From the NCBI GenBank assembly GCA_945787655.1, contig CALZIJ010000002.1, positions 6,697 to 70,696 of the forward strand: a DNA stretch of 64,000 nt, written 5' to 3'. This document shows, one piece after another, positions 50,667 through 60,820 of this stretch. The notes beneath the pieces were generated by a model that worked only from the letters and a program-made list of their open reading frames with translations, made no database searches and had not been told where the DNA came from. The position numbers were made by a program, and so were the translations under genes. The stretch's first letter is position 1; every line of letters begins with the position of its first letter. This DNA comes from Nitrospiria bacterium. Its GTDB lineage: Bacteria > Nitrospirota > Nitrospiria > SBBL01 > JAADHI01.

Positions 50667-52688
50667 TTATTCGCCAGAATAGAGGAAACAGCTTGTTTCG
50701 TGGGATGGGCTTAAAACCGAGAGATCAGGGTACTCTTCCCGGCAAACCGGCATGGACTTCGGACAACGAGGGTGGAAATAACACCCCTTTGGTGGATTGA
50801 TGGGAGACGGGAGATCCCCTTCTACCCGAATAATCATGCGTTTCTTTTTGGGGTCCACTTGCGGAACCGCGGAGAGCAGGGCTTGTGTGTAAGGATGTTT
50901 TGGGTTTCCTAAAACCGACTCGACAGAGCCATATTCGACAATGCGGCCCAAATACATGACCGCGACCTCATCGGCAAAATAGTCTACAACTGATAGATCA
51001 TGCGTGATAAATAAATAGGCGAGGCGGTATGTTGACTGTAACTGTTTTAACAAATTCAAAACCTGTGCCTGCACTGAAACATCGAGCGCGCTCGTCGGTT
51101 CATCGCAGATAATCACTTTCGGCTGGACGGCTAAAACGCGAGCGATGCAGATCCGTTGACGCTGACCGCCCGAAAATTCATGCGGGTAACGATCCTTCGC
51201 ATCCGGGGTCAACCCCACCTGGTCCAACAACTCATCCATCCATGTGTCATCATCTTGCGCCTGTTCGACCTTTAGGGCCTTCACCCCTTCCTTTAAAATA
51301 TCTCCCACCAACATTCGGGGATTCAGGGAAGAATAGGGGTCTTGAAAAATGATTTGAAAATCGCTCCGTCTTTGTCGAAGCGCCTCCCTTGAAAGCGTGG
51401 ATAAATCGGTATTTTCCAAAACCACAGCGCCTTCCGTTTGAGGGATTAATTGAAGAATTGCCTTCCCCACAGTGGTCTTTCCACAGCCGGATTCCCCAAC
51501 AAGGGCAACGGTCTTCCCCGGATCGATTTTTAATGACACCCCGTCGACCGCCTTCACATGGCCGACGACCCGCTTAAACAGGCCTTTTTGAACCGGGAAA
51601 TGCACTTTCAAATTCGAAACCTGGAGCAATGTGGACTTTTCATGATCCATACCCGAAACACCCACATCCCCTGTTTTCGAGATATTTTCTTGTAATTTTT
51701 CGGCTTCACGCGCCATTTCCGGCGCATCAACCAGATGACATCGAACCCCGCCCGTTTCAAGGGAGTGCCATTGAGGCACTTCTTTTTCACACCGCTCCCA
51801 CGCATTGTCACAGCGGTTTGAAAAACGGCAGCCCAGAAAAACCTGATTCAGGGCCGGCACCGTGCCCCGGATAATTTCCAGGGCTTCTCCACGCTGTTTG
51901 TTTCCGGGAAGTGAACTGAGCAACTTTTGTGAATAGGGATGGCGTGGATTTTCAAAAAAGGCCTGGCGTTCCGCCATTTCAACAATTTCTCCGGCATACA
52001 TCACCGCCACATGGTCCGCCATTTCTGACACCACTCCAAGGTCATGTGTAATTAACAAAATCGCCATGCCCTTGTCTTTTTGAAGGCGGCGGAGCAAGTC
52101 CAGAATTTGGGCCTGAATCGTTACATCCAAAGCCGTCGTCGGCTCATCGGCGATCAACAAATCAGGTTCTCCCGAAAGTGCAATGGCAATCATCACACGT
52201 TGTTTCATCCCGCCTGAAATTTGATGCGGATACTCATCATAACGCCGGTTTGGATCTGGGATGCCAACCAGATCCAGCAAATCAACGGCACGCGCTCTAG
52301 CCATTTTCGCATCCAGTTTTAAATGATATTCAAGCGTTTCCCGAATCTGCTCCCCGATGCTAATGACCGGATTAAGGCTGGTCATTGGCTCCTGGAATAT
52401 CATCGACATCCGGTTTCCCCGCAAACCCCGCATGGCCACTTCAGGAAGGCCGCATAAATCTTCTCCTTCCAATAAAATCTGTCCCGATTCAATTCGCCCG
52501 GCAGGTTGGGGAACCAGTTTCATAATGGAAAGCGCCGTCATTGATTTCCCGCTACCGGATTCACCCACTAATGCAAAGGTTTCTCCGCGCTGTATATCAA
52601 AAGACACACCATCCACGGCACGGACGATCCCGCCCTCGGTTGAAAACCATGTTTTAAGGCCCTGAATGGATAACAAACTTTGACTCAT
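50667..52688 (-). CDS. Fused two-ATPase oligopeptide ABC transporter subunit (OppDF/YejF-like)
   Basis: Two Walker A ([20 protein letters not shown]), two signature motifs, two Walker B. Confidence 0.93.
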   Translation of the reverse strand: MSQSLLSIQGLKTWFSTEGGIVRAVDGVSFDIQRGETFALVGESGSGKSMTALSIMKLVPQPAGRIESGQILLEGEDLCGLPEVAMRGLRGNRMSMIFQEPMTSLNPVISIGEQIRETLEYHLKLDAKMARARAVDLLDLVGIPDPNRRYDEYPHQISGGMKQRVMIAIALSGEPDLLIADEPTTALDVTIQAQILDLLRRLQKDKGMAILLITHDLGVVSEMADHVAVMYAGEIVEMAERQAFFENPRHPYSQKLLSSLPGNKQRGEALEIIRGTVPALNQVFLGCRFSNRCDNAWERCEKEVPQWHSLETGGVRCHLVDAPEMAREAEKLQENISKTGDVGVSGMDHEKSTLLQVSNLKVHFPVQKGLFKRVVGHVKAVDGVSLKIDPGKTVALVGESGCGKTTVGKAILQLIPQTEGAVVLENTDLSTLSREALRQRRSDFQIIFQDPYSSLNPRMLVGDILKEGVKALKVEQAQDDDTWMDELLDQVGLTPDAKDRYPHEFSGGQRQRICIARVLAVQPKVIICDEPTSALDVSVQAQVLNLLKQLQSTYRLAYLFITHDLSVVDYFADEVAVMYLGRIVEYGSVESVLGNPKHPYTQALLSAVPQVDPKKKRMIIRVEGDLPSPINPPKGCYFHPRCPKSMPVCREEYPDLSVLSPSHETSCFLYSGE

Positions 52689-52757
52689 GAGCTACGCTTA
52701 TTTTTCACTGAGATAAATACCGGTTAAAGAGAATGAAATAATGATGGTCTTCAAGGC

Positions 52758-54179
52758 TCATCTTCCCCTCAAACGAGGGTCAAACGCATCCCGCACCGCA
52801 TCGGAAAATACATTGGCCGCCAACACCAATACAAACATAAAGATAAAAGCCGCCGTAAGCGACCACCATACAACGGGTTCCCTGGCCAGCTCAAGCCGGG
52901 CGCTGTTAATCATATTGCCCCAGGAAATCATGGCCGGGTCCACCCCCACACCCACATAGGATAATATTGCTTCAGCCAAAACCAATCCGCTGAAATCCAG
53001 TACGACCGCGATCAAAACCAGGTGCATCACATTCGGTAGAATATAATGTGTCATAATCCGTTGGTTTCCAACGCCCAGTGCTTTCGCCGCCTGCACATAC
53101 TCCATTTCCCGGAGCTTCAGGGTTTCTCCACGCAACATTCGGCAAAGACCAATCCAGCTCGTTACACCTAAAATCAGACAAAGAAATAACAGCCGGATAT
53201 CCGCACGTTCTGTGATACTCGCAAAGGCGTCTGCATTTTTGTCCATATAAACCTGTAAAATCAACACGGCCGCCGCGATCAGCAGCACACCAGGAATAGA
53301 ACTTAAGGTCGTATACAAGTACTGGATCGCATCGTCTATTTTCCCGCGAAAATAACCGGCGGATATCCCCAGGAAAATAGCGAAAGGCAGCATCACTAAA
53401 GTCGTCAAGGTCCCGATTACCAGTCCGGTGCGTACCCCCTTGAGCGCCAAATACAAAACATCTTGCCCGACTTTGTCCGTTCCAAAAAGATGATACTTGG
53501 TACTGAGCGGTCCGGCAATCCCCACCACGATAAACACTAACCCCGCTGTGAGCAGAATCGCACGCCATGCCGTTTCTGTTTCACCGCGAATCATTTTTCG
53601 TGTCATTTCTTTTGGCGGAATCTGGTGTTTTTGACTTAAAACCAACATCACCCAGATATAAAACAACACGATAATGCCAATGCCAAAAACAGCACGTTCA
53701 CCCACCCGGGATAAAAGGTCGGGCCACCGATCCGTTTCAGGGTTCACCAAATGCGCCCCGCCATATTTCAATCGCGGGTAAATCCGTTGCTTTGTTCCGT
53801 CCGGGCCTTCAAGCATCTGCTTGTTAAAGGCATGGGTTGCCAATGGCGCAGAATAGGTTTTCTCTACATTATTTTTCAAACCTTCAAGCAGTACATCCAA
53901 CAAGGAAAGGACTTCAGGGTCATATTGCAGGGCCTTGCTTGTGTCAGTCATCGGCAACTGCTTCCTGAAATGCACGGAGTCCATCAGGCCGATTGAAAGA
54001 TAAAAAAGAAGCAGGACCAAGGCGGACATCGCAAAAGGTCGGCGGCGGATCTGCCGCCAGGGGGCAAGCAGGTGCTCCTTTCTCGAAACATAAAACCCAA
54101 ACCCTACGACCAGCACAAGCAGCAGGTAAATCATGCGGTCCGTCCAGAGCAAAGTCCATTGAAAAGGGAACTCCATCAC
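52758..54179 (-). CDS. Oligopeptide ABC permease (OppC/YejE-like) with extended N-terminus
   Basis: Permease core ...VQAAKALGVGNQRIMTHYILPNV...; ~200-residue extension before it. Confidence 0.9.
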   Translation of the reverse strand: MMEFPFQWTLLWTDRMIYLLLVLVVGFGFYVSRKEHLLAPWRQIRRRPFAMSALVLLLFYLSIGLMDSVHFRKQLPMTDTSKALQYDPEVLSLLDVLLEGLKNNVEKTYSAPLATHAFNKQMLEGPDGTKQRIYPRLKYGGAHLVNPETDRWPDLLSRVGERAVFGIGIIVLFYIWVMLVLSQKHQIPPKEMTRKMIRGETETAWRAILLTAGLVFIVVGIAGPLSTKYHLFGTDKVGQDVLYLALKGVRTGLVIGTLTTLVMLPFAIFLGISAGYFRGKIDDAIQYLYTTLSSIPGVLLIAAAVLILQVYMDKNADAFASITERADIRLLFLCLILGVTSWIGLCRMLRGETLKLREMEYVQAAKALGVGNQRIMTHYILPNVMHLVLIAVVLDFSGLVLAEAILSYVGVGVDPAMISWGNMINSARLELAREPVVWWSLTAAFIFMFVLVLAANVFSDAVRDAFDPRLRGR

Positions 54180-54214
54180 TCAGGCCCCCTGCTTTGCCGT
54201 CATCAGCTTACCGC

Positions 54215-55192
54215 TCATCGCAATCGCACTCTCGGATCAACCCAGGTATAAGATATGTCAGTGAGAATCAATCCGACAATATACAAGACCGACCCCAGGA
54301 ACACCATAGCCCGAACGATGCCAAAATCCTGACTGTTAATGGCGTCAATGGTATAACTGCCCAAACCGGGGATACTGAAAAAAGATTCGGTCACCAAACT
54401 ACCCATAAACAAAAGCGGGATGACAACCACCACCCCTGTTAAAATCGGAACCAGGGCATTTCGAAGAACATGACGAAACAACACCGTCAGTTCTGCCAGC
54501 CCTTTGGCCCGTGCTGTACGGACATAGTCCTTTCCGATCTCTTCCAGAAAGATACTTCGGTACCATCGTGTTCCGCTGCCAATGCCCCCCACCAGAGCCA
54601 CCAATACAGGTAAAACCAAAAACTTGACGGCATTGATCCCCTCATCGTAACCCGAAATCGGCACCAGCCGAAACATTTTACTTAAAAGAAATTGACCGCC
54701 AATAATATAGAACAAAGAGGAAATCGACATCATACCAACGGCCACAATAATGCCCCAGGTGTCAATATAGCTTGCACGAAAAAAAGCAATCAGCATCGCG
54801 ACAGTAATATTGACCAACAGACCAACAATTAAACTGGGCATGGCAATCGCCAAACTGGGCCACATCCGCTCCCGGATATCCGCACCAATGTTCCTTCCGT
54901 CATCTGCGAAGCCAAAGTCAAAAACAAAAAGGCGGACGGACTTCTTAAAAAAGATGGTTTCGCTGATTTTTTGAATCCCTTCAGCGGATGCGTTCCACGC
55001 AACCGGAATATCGTAACCATGATCCGCTTTCCATTTTTCTATCGCTTCCGGGGTCACGCGCTTCATCCCCAAATGAAGGCGGGCCATGTCGTCCGGCGTA
55101 TTCACCACAAAAAACAAAATGAAAGTCAGCAGGTTAACCCCGACTAAAATCGGAATCGCATACAGCACTCGGCGAATAATATAAGTAATCAC
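54215..55192 (-). CDS. Oligopeptide ABC permease (OppB-like)
   Basis: MITYIIRRVLYAIPILVGVNLLTF, YVRTARAKGLAELTVLFRHVLRNAL. Confidence 0.92.
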   Translation of the reverse strand: MITYIIRRVLYAIPILVGVNLLTFILFFVVNTPDDMARLHLGMKRVTPEAIEKWKADHGYDIPVAWNASAEGIQKISETIFFKKSVRLFVFDFGFADDGRNIGADIRERMWPSLAIAMPSLIVGLLVNITVAMLIAFFRASYIDTWGIIVAVGMMSISSLFYIIGGQFLLSKMFRLVPISGYDEGINAVKFLVLPVLVALVGGIGSGTRWYRSIFLEEIGKDYVRTARAKGLAELTVLFRHVLRNALVPILTGVVVVIPLLFMGSLVTESFFSIPGLGSYTIDAINSQDFGIVRAMVFLGSVLYIVGLILTDISYTWVDPRVRLR

Positions 55193-55195
55193 AGT

Positions 55196-57340
55196 TTAAG
55201 TCTCCCGCTCTTTTTTGCGGTAAGTCAACACTGCGGGCAAAGTTCCGGCGAAAATGAGTCCCGCGATTACTAATAAGGGCCACACACGGGGCTTGTTCCA
55301 TTCTTGACGTTTTTGTGTTCGAAGCACAGGGTCTACTTTTGCATACTTTAAGGTGTTATTGGCCATTAAATTGGGTTTTATATTGCCGTACCAGACATGA
55401 TAAAGCCCAAACTGCTTCGGGTGAAACCCTGAAGCCCAGGGCACGTCGTGACGAAAAAGATCAACCATTTCATTAATAATCGCCTGCCGCTCCGGGCTGT
55501 TTTCCATGTTTTTCATCTGTTCAAAAAGGGCATCAAAGCGGTCATTGGCATAATTGGCGGCGTTCTCCCCATTCTTCCCCGCTTTTGCATTCGGCCCATA
55601 TAACAAAAAGAAAAAGTTTTCCGGATCGGGATAATCTGCGTTCCATCCCCACTGAAACATCTGTGCCGTGCCTTTGAGCATTTTGTCCTGAAACCGGTTG
55701 TAATCCGTGTTTCGGATAACCAGCTGGACTTGAATTTTGTCAAATTGTTTGCGTATCCAGTCGAAGCGCGCCTTGACTTCAGGCCCGGACCCGGTCGCAT
55801 CAAAATGCAGTATGAGGGGTTTCCCTGTTTCAGCATCGCGTCCGTTTGGGTATCCTGCTTCAGTCAGCAACCGGCGCGCTTCCGCGATGGGTTTTCTTTT
55901 AGGCCGCCCATTGACATTGTCGTAGACATAAGGGTTGATCCCGGCTTCTCCTTCAAGGTAACCGAAAATCCCCGGTGGAAGCGGACCTTGCATGGCGATC
56001 CCCCGGCCGTTCTGGAAAATTCCGATCGCCTCTTCCTGGTCAATGGCAATGGCAATGGCCTGCCGGATTTTACGAGCCGATTCACTCTGTCCACCCACAA
56101 CTGAATCCAGCATGTTAAAGGCAATATAATACGTCGACGCCGCAGTACTGGTTAAAAGACGGATTCCTTTTTCCGCCATTTCGTCCGTCAAAGCCGTATC
56201 GCCGTTTCCTGTCATGCGGACAGCCTGATCAAAACTATCGGAAGAAATTCCGGAACTGTCATAATATCCCTGTAGAAATTTGTTCCAGATCGGAATCCCT
56301 TCTTTTTCCAGGCTAAACACCACTTTCTCAATAAAAGGCAGGGGTTTTCCGGCATCGGCCAGTAATCCCGCCATTTCGTCTTCGGGCGCCCCTTCTCTCG
56401 GGTAGGTTTCCCGGTGAAAATTCGGATTTTTTTCCAAAACCATCTGGCGGTTCGGATTATTGATGGTCAGCATATAAGGCCCGGTGCCAACGGGATACCA
56501 ATCGAGTGTAATATTTTTTTCCACCAACCCAGGCTGTGCATAAAATTGGTCCGCTTCATAGGGGATGGGAGCAAAAAAAGGCATGGCCAGCCAATAAAGA
56601 AACTGCGGATATTTTCCTTTCACCTTTATGCGATACCTGTAGCGGTCGAGAACCTCCACTCCTTCAAGCGGATAATCCCGAAGGTCAAGAAAACCCTGTT
56701 CTTTGGAAACAACCGACTGAAGCGTTTGACTCAGTTCTTTCAAGCCTGCGATATATTCAGACATAAAACCAAAAATTGGAGAATGAATTTTAGGGTGCGC
56801 GAGCCGCTTGATTTGATAAACATAATCTTCCGCCGTCAGCTCCCTGGATCCTGTCTCTTCAAAATCGCCAAGTTTTTGAATGCCCTCCAGCGCTTCTGTA
56901 GCCAGGTTCAAATAGAGCGGCTCGCCTGAACCCGCTTTGGCAAAAGCAGGATGGGGTTGGTATTGAATGCCGGGTTTAATCTGAATTTCATAGATACTCC
57001 AGGCCACCTCTTCTGAAGAAGAGGCTTCACCCAGTACTTCTCCGACCGCATTTAAATAGATCGGATGTGGCATTTCTTCCGCCGTCAGCGGAACCAACTG
57101 ATAGGGACGTTTTAAATAATGATATTGAAACGGAGGTTCGTAGATCTGTCCCGTAAAAACAATCTCGTTTGATGAGTAGGATTGCGCGGGATCAAGATGT
57201 TTTGGGCGAGCACTAAATGAACTGTAGAGAACATTTTTTTCTTGCTCTTCCGCCGGGTAGGGATTGTTCAGCGGCGTACTAGTACACGCAGTCAGAATAA
57301 AAACCAGAATGAGCCCTAATCTCGCGAAAGACCGATTCAC
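55196..57340 (-). CDS. Extracellular solute-binding protein family 5
   Basis: Lipobox VFILTACTS; SBP_5 pattern; start revised to GTG at 57340 with GAGGAG RBS, removing overlap with secG. Confidence 0.88.
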   Translation of the reverse strand: MNRSFARLGLILVFILTACTSTPLNNPYPAEEQEKNVLYSSFSARPKHLDPAQSYSSNEIVFTGQIYEPPFQYHYLKRPYQLVPLTAEEMPHPIYLNAVGEVLGEASSSEEVAWSIYEIQIKPGIQYQPHPAFAKAGSGEPLYLNLATEALEGIQKLGDFEETGSRELTAEDYVYQIKRLAHPKIHSPIFGFMSEYIAGLKELSQTLQSVVSKEQGFLDLRDYPLEGVEVLDRYRYRIKVKGKYPQFLYWLAMPFFAPIPYEADQFYAQPGLVEKNITLDWYPVGTGPYMLTINNPNRQMVLEKNPNFHRETYPREGAPEDEMAGLLADAGKPLPFIEKVVFSLEKEGIPIWNKFLQGYYDSSGISSDSFDQAVRMTGNGDTALTDEMAEKGIRLLTSTAASTYYIAFNMLDSVVGGQSESARKIRQAIAIAIDQEEAIGIFQNGRGIAMQGPLPPGIFGYLEGEAGINPYVYDNVNGRPKRKPIAEARRLLTEAGYPNGRDAETGKPLILHFDATGSGPEVKARFDWIRKQFDKIQVQLVIRNTDYNRFQDKMLKGTAQMFQWGWNADYPDPENFFFLLYGPNAKAGKNGENAANYANDRFDALFEQMKNMENSPERQAIINEMVDLFRHDVPWASGFHPKQFGLYHVWYGNIKPNLMANNTLKYAKVDPVLRTQKRQEWNKPRVWPLLVIAGLIFAGTLPAVLTYRKKERET

Positions 57341-57356
57341 AGACTCACTCCTCGGC

Positions 57357-57692
57357 CTAATCGGAAGCGGCATCCTCTGGGGTTTCAACCGGTGTCGGGA
57401 TTTCAGTGCTGCCTGAGGGGGTTCCTTCATTTCCGCTCATATCAATGACGGAAGATCCCAAACCGCCGCCGCCTTTTAAAACAGAGAGAGAAAGCGATGT
57501 CAGCATAAAAACAACCGCTGCACCCACGGTCAGTTTGCTCAAAAACGTGGCGGCGCCGCGGCTGCCAAATATCGTCTGGCTTGATCCGCCAAACGCCGCG
57601 CCCATTTCGGCGCCCTTACCGGCCTGGAGCAGCACCACACAGATTAAAATTATACATACAATCACATGAACAACCAAAATAAAGGTATACAT
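57357..57692 (-). CDS. secG: Preprotein translocase subunit SecG
   Basis: VVLLQAGKGAEMGAAFGGSSQTIFGSRGAATFLSKLT. Confidence 0.95.
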   Translation of the reverse strand: MYTFILVVHVIVCIILICVVLLQAGKGAEMGAAFGGSSQTIFGSRGAATFLSKLTVGAAVVFMLTSLSLSVLKGGGGLGSSVIDMSGNEGTPSGSTEIPTPVETPEDAASD

Positions 57693-57709
57693 TGTTCTCC
57701 TTAAAATCC

Positions 57710-58510
57710 CTATAAAGCCGGGTTTTCTTCTTTTTCGCCCAGTTCTATCAGTTTAAAAAAAGTTTCGTGCGAAAGACTTGCCCCGCCGACCAACACCCCG
57801 TCGATGGCAGACGCTTTTAAAAATTCAGCGATATTCTTCTCTGACACACTGCCTCCATAAAGGGTTCGGGGAGTCCCTTTTCCAACCTGATCTGCAATAA
57901 ACGTCCTGATCTGTTGATGCACATCCGTAACTTCTTTAGGTGTCGGGGTTTCTCCTGTTCCGATCGCCCAAACAGGTTCATAGGCGATCACCCAATCCAG
58001 TATATTGTCCGTCAGGCCAGTTTTTATAAGGTCATCTGTCAAGACAGCGGACAGCTGTCCCTGCAACCGATCCCAGGTTTTCCCTGTCCGGCGATCCTTT
58101 AGCGTCTCCCCGATGCAAAGCACCGGCAATACGCCAGCTTTTCGCACAGCAAACACCTTTCGCCGCACAAGATCATCGGTTTCCCCAAACAATGTCCGCC
58201 GTTCCGAATGCCCGATAATAACGTATTTACATCCTATTTCGCAAAGCATTCCACTTGAAATTTCTCCGGTATACGCACCCGAAATGTCATAATGAACATT
58301 TTGAGCCGCAAGGCCAATGTCAATGCCTGACTGTTTTATCGCTTTTGAAACGGCTTGAAGCGCTGTAAAAGGGGGCGCAAGAATCACTTCCCTTGGGGAA
58401 GGAAAAGGAGCAGCTTTGTAGCGTGCCACCAAATCGGCGACATAAGATTCCGCCTCCTGGATACCCTTGTTCATCTTCCAGTTGGCAATAAAACAGGGCG
58501 GACGGGCCAT
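57710..58510 (-). CDS. tpiA: Triosephosphate isomerase
   Basis: ANWKMN, IGHSERRTLFGE, AYEPVWAIGTG, YGGSV. Confidence 0.97.
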   Translation of the reverse strand: MARPPCFIANWKMNKGIQEAESYVADLVARYKAAPFPSPREVILAPPFTALQAVSKAIKQSGIDIGLAAQNVHYDISGAYTGEISSGMLCEIGCKYVIIGHSERRTLFGETDDLVRRKVFAVRKAGVLPVLCIGETLKDRRTGKTWDRLQGQLSAVLTDDLIKTGLTDNILDWVIAYEPVWAIGTGETPTPKEVTDVHQQIRTFIADQVGKGTPRTLYGGSVSEKNIAEFLKASAIDGVLVGGASLSHETFFKLIELGEKEENPAL

Positions 58511-59715
58511 TAAAATAACCGTTCCTTATCCGGCAAAACCGAAAGTCCCGGCAGGGCTTTACCTTCCAGCAATTGAAGGGCCGCTCCGCCGCCAGTTGAA
58601 ATAAACGAAATATTTTCAGACTCGTTGGCCTTGTGGACCGCGAGGGATGTTTCACCGCCACCCACAATCGTCATGGCATATGCATTGGCAACAGCATGTG
58701 CAATGGCTGATGTTCCGCGCGAGTATGCATCAATTTCAAACAAGCCCATCGGGCCATTCCAGAGGATCGTTTTAGCATCTTGCAGGGCTTCAGTAAAAAG
58801 ATGAACCGAGGCTCTGCCAATATCCAGCCCCATCCATCCGGCGGGAATCTCCTGCACCGGAACGGACTTCGCTTCGGCGGAAAGTTCCTTGCCCGTCGCA
58901 ACAATGCAATCCACCGGAAGATAGAACTTGACCCCGCGGGCAATGGCATTTTGCATAATTTCCCGTGCAAATGAAAGCATGGATGTCTCCACCAGCGAAT
59001 TGCCAACATCAATTCCAGACGCCTTTAAAAAAGTAAAGGCCATGCCGCCGCCGACGATCACCTTGTCTACCTTTTTCCCAAGATTTTCAATGACCCCAAT
59101 TTTCCCCGAAACCTTCGCACCGCCCAACAGGGCCACAAACGGACGCGCCGGATTGGAGACTGCCCCAACCAGGTAGGTGATCTCCTTTTTCATGAGAAAT
59201 CCGCAGGCCTTGGTTTTGATCAATTTAGCAAGATGAAAAGTTGAAGCGTGTTCACGATGGGCTGTTCCAAAGGCGTCATTGATGTAAACATCAATCCGCA
59301 ATTTAGCCAGGGCGCTGGCAAAATCTTCGTTATTGTCTTGCTCGCCCTGGTGAAAGCGCAAGTTCTCAAGTAGAAGAATCTCTCCTTTTTTGAGATTCTT
59401 GGCCATTTTTTCTGTTTGCGCACCAATACAATCTGATGCGAACAAGACTTTTTTGCCCAAAAGCCTTTGAAGCCGTTTGGCAACCGGCGCAAGTGAAAAT
59501 CGCGGATCAACACCTTCCGGCCGCCCCAAATGTGACGCCAGTATGACAGACGCCCCTTCATCGATGGCATAATTAATGGTCAGCAGCGCAGACCGAATGC
59601 GGGTGTCGTCCGTAATATTCAGATCATGGTCCAGCGGGACGTTAAAATCGACACGGATAAAAAGCTGCTTCCCTCGAATATCGATGTCTTCAATCGTGAC
59701 TTTGTTGGTGTTCAT
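58510..59715 (-). CDS. pgk: Phosphoglycerate kinase
   Basis: RVDFNVPLD, ASHLGRPEG, GGGMAFTFLKASG, ISTGGGAALQLLEGK. Confidence 0.97.
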   Translation of the reverse strand: MNTNKVTIEDIDIRGKQLFIRVDFNVPLDHDLNITDDTRIRSALLTINYAIDEGASVILASHLGRPEGVDPRFSLAPVAKRLQRLLGKKVLFASDCIGAQTEKMAKNLKKGEILLLENLRFHQGEQDNNEDFASALAKLRIDVYINDAFGTAHREHASTFHLAKLIKTKACGFLMKKEITYLVGAVSNPARPFVALLGGAKVSGKIGVIENLGKKVDKVIVGGGMAFTFLKASGIDVGNSLVETSMLSFAREIMQNAIARGVKFYLPVDCIVATGKELSAEAKSVPVQEIPAGWMGLDIGRASVHLFTEALQDAKTILWNGPMGLFEIDAYSRGTSAIAHAVANAYAMTIVGGGETSLAVHKANESENISFISTGGGAALQLLEGKALPGLSVLPDKERLF

Positions 59716-59727
59716 ATCCTGCTCAAT

Positions 59728-60732
59728 TTACAAACGTTGACCTAAATATACGACCAGGTCTCGGACGCGCGTTGAATATCCCCACTCGTTATCATACCAG
59801 GAGATGACCTTGGCCAAGCGACCGCCCATGACTTTTGTGAGCGTCCCATCCACTATCGAAGAGTGCGGATTGCCATTAAAATCAATAGAAACCAGCGGTT
59901 CTTCAGTATAATCCAATATGCCTTTAAGCGGTCCTTGAGCTGCCGCCTTCAAGGCGGTTTTGACCGCATGATCATCCGTGTCCGTTTCAAGAGTCACGAC
60001 GAGATCAATCACCGAAACATTGGGCGTCGGCACCCGAATCGCCATGCCGTCCAGTTTACCGGACAGGTTCGGTAACACGGCTGAAATGGCTTTGGCTGCA
60101 CCGGTTGTCGTCGGCGCCATGGAATGCGCGGCGGCCCGCGCCCGTCTCAAGTCCTTATGCGGTGCATCCAGCAACTGCTGGTCACGTGTATAAGAATGCA
60201 CGGTGGTCATAAGACCACATTGTATGCCAAATGTTTCATCCAGTACCTTGGCCACCGGAGCGAGGCAATTGGTTGTGCAAGAGGCGTTGGATACAATATG
60301 GTGGTTTTCTGGCTGATACTCTTGCTCATTTACCCCCAAAACCAGCGTCACATCAGGATCTTTGGAAGGGGCGGAAACAATCACTTTTTTAGCGCCTGCG
60401 CTCAAATGTTTCCCCGCAGAAACCCGGTCTGTAAAAAACCCGGTGGATTCAACCGCAATATCCACAGCCAGCTCCTTCCAGGGTAATGCCTCAGGATCTT
60501 TCTCTCTGGTCACCCGGACCGGCTTTCCATCTACGATTAAATGGGTGTCTTTCACTTCAACGGTGTGCGTAAACTGGCCATGCACTGAATCGTATTTAAG
60601 CAAATGGGCCAGGGAGTTGAGGTCGCCAATATCATTGATGGCGACAAGGTCTAATTCGGGATGCGTTATGGCTGTTCGAAATAAATTCCTGCCGATCCGG
60701 CCAAACCCATTGATCCCCACACGTATTCCCAT
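59728..60732 (-). CDS. gap: Glyceraldehyde-3-phosphate dehydrogenase
   Basis: VGINGFGRIGRNLFR, SNASCTTNCLAP, WYDNEWGYSTR. Confidence 0.98.
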   Translation of the reverse strand: MGIRVGINGFGRIGRNLFRTAITHPELDLVAINDIGDLNSLAHLLKYDSVHGQFTHTVEVKDTHLIVDGKPVRVTREKDPEALPWKELAVDIAVESTGFFTDRVSAGKHLSAGAKKVIVSAPSKDPDVTLVLGVNEQEYQPENHHIVSNASCTTNCLAPVAKVLDETFGIQCGLMTTVHSYTRDQQLLDAPHKDLRRARAAAHSMAPTTTGAAKAISAVLPNLSGKLDGMAIRVPTPNVSVIDLVVTLETDTDDHAVKTALKAAAQGPLKGILDYTEEPLVSIDFNGNPHSSIVDGTLTKVMGGRLAKVISWYDNEWGYSTRVRDLVVYLGQRL

Positions 60733-60820
60733 CTTACTGCTGCTCCTTTATTGTCGGTTGTTATTAGAAAAAATGGCGCTGTTGCCGAGTTTAAAATTTT
60801 TAACCTGTTGAGTCAACGAC

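Noticed and set aside
52972-53568. 198-aa minus-strand ORF
   Set aside because: Out-of-frame shadow within the OppC-like permease.
56414-56929. 171-aa plus-strand ORF
   Set aside because: Antisense shadow within the solute-binding protein gene.
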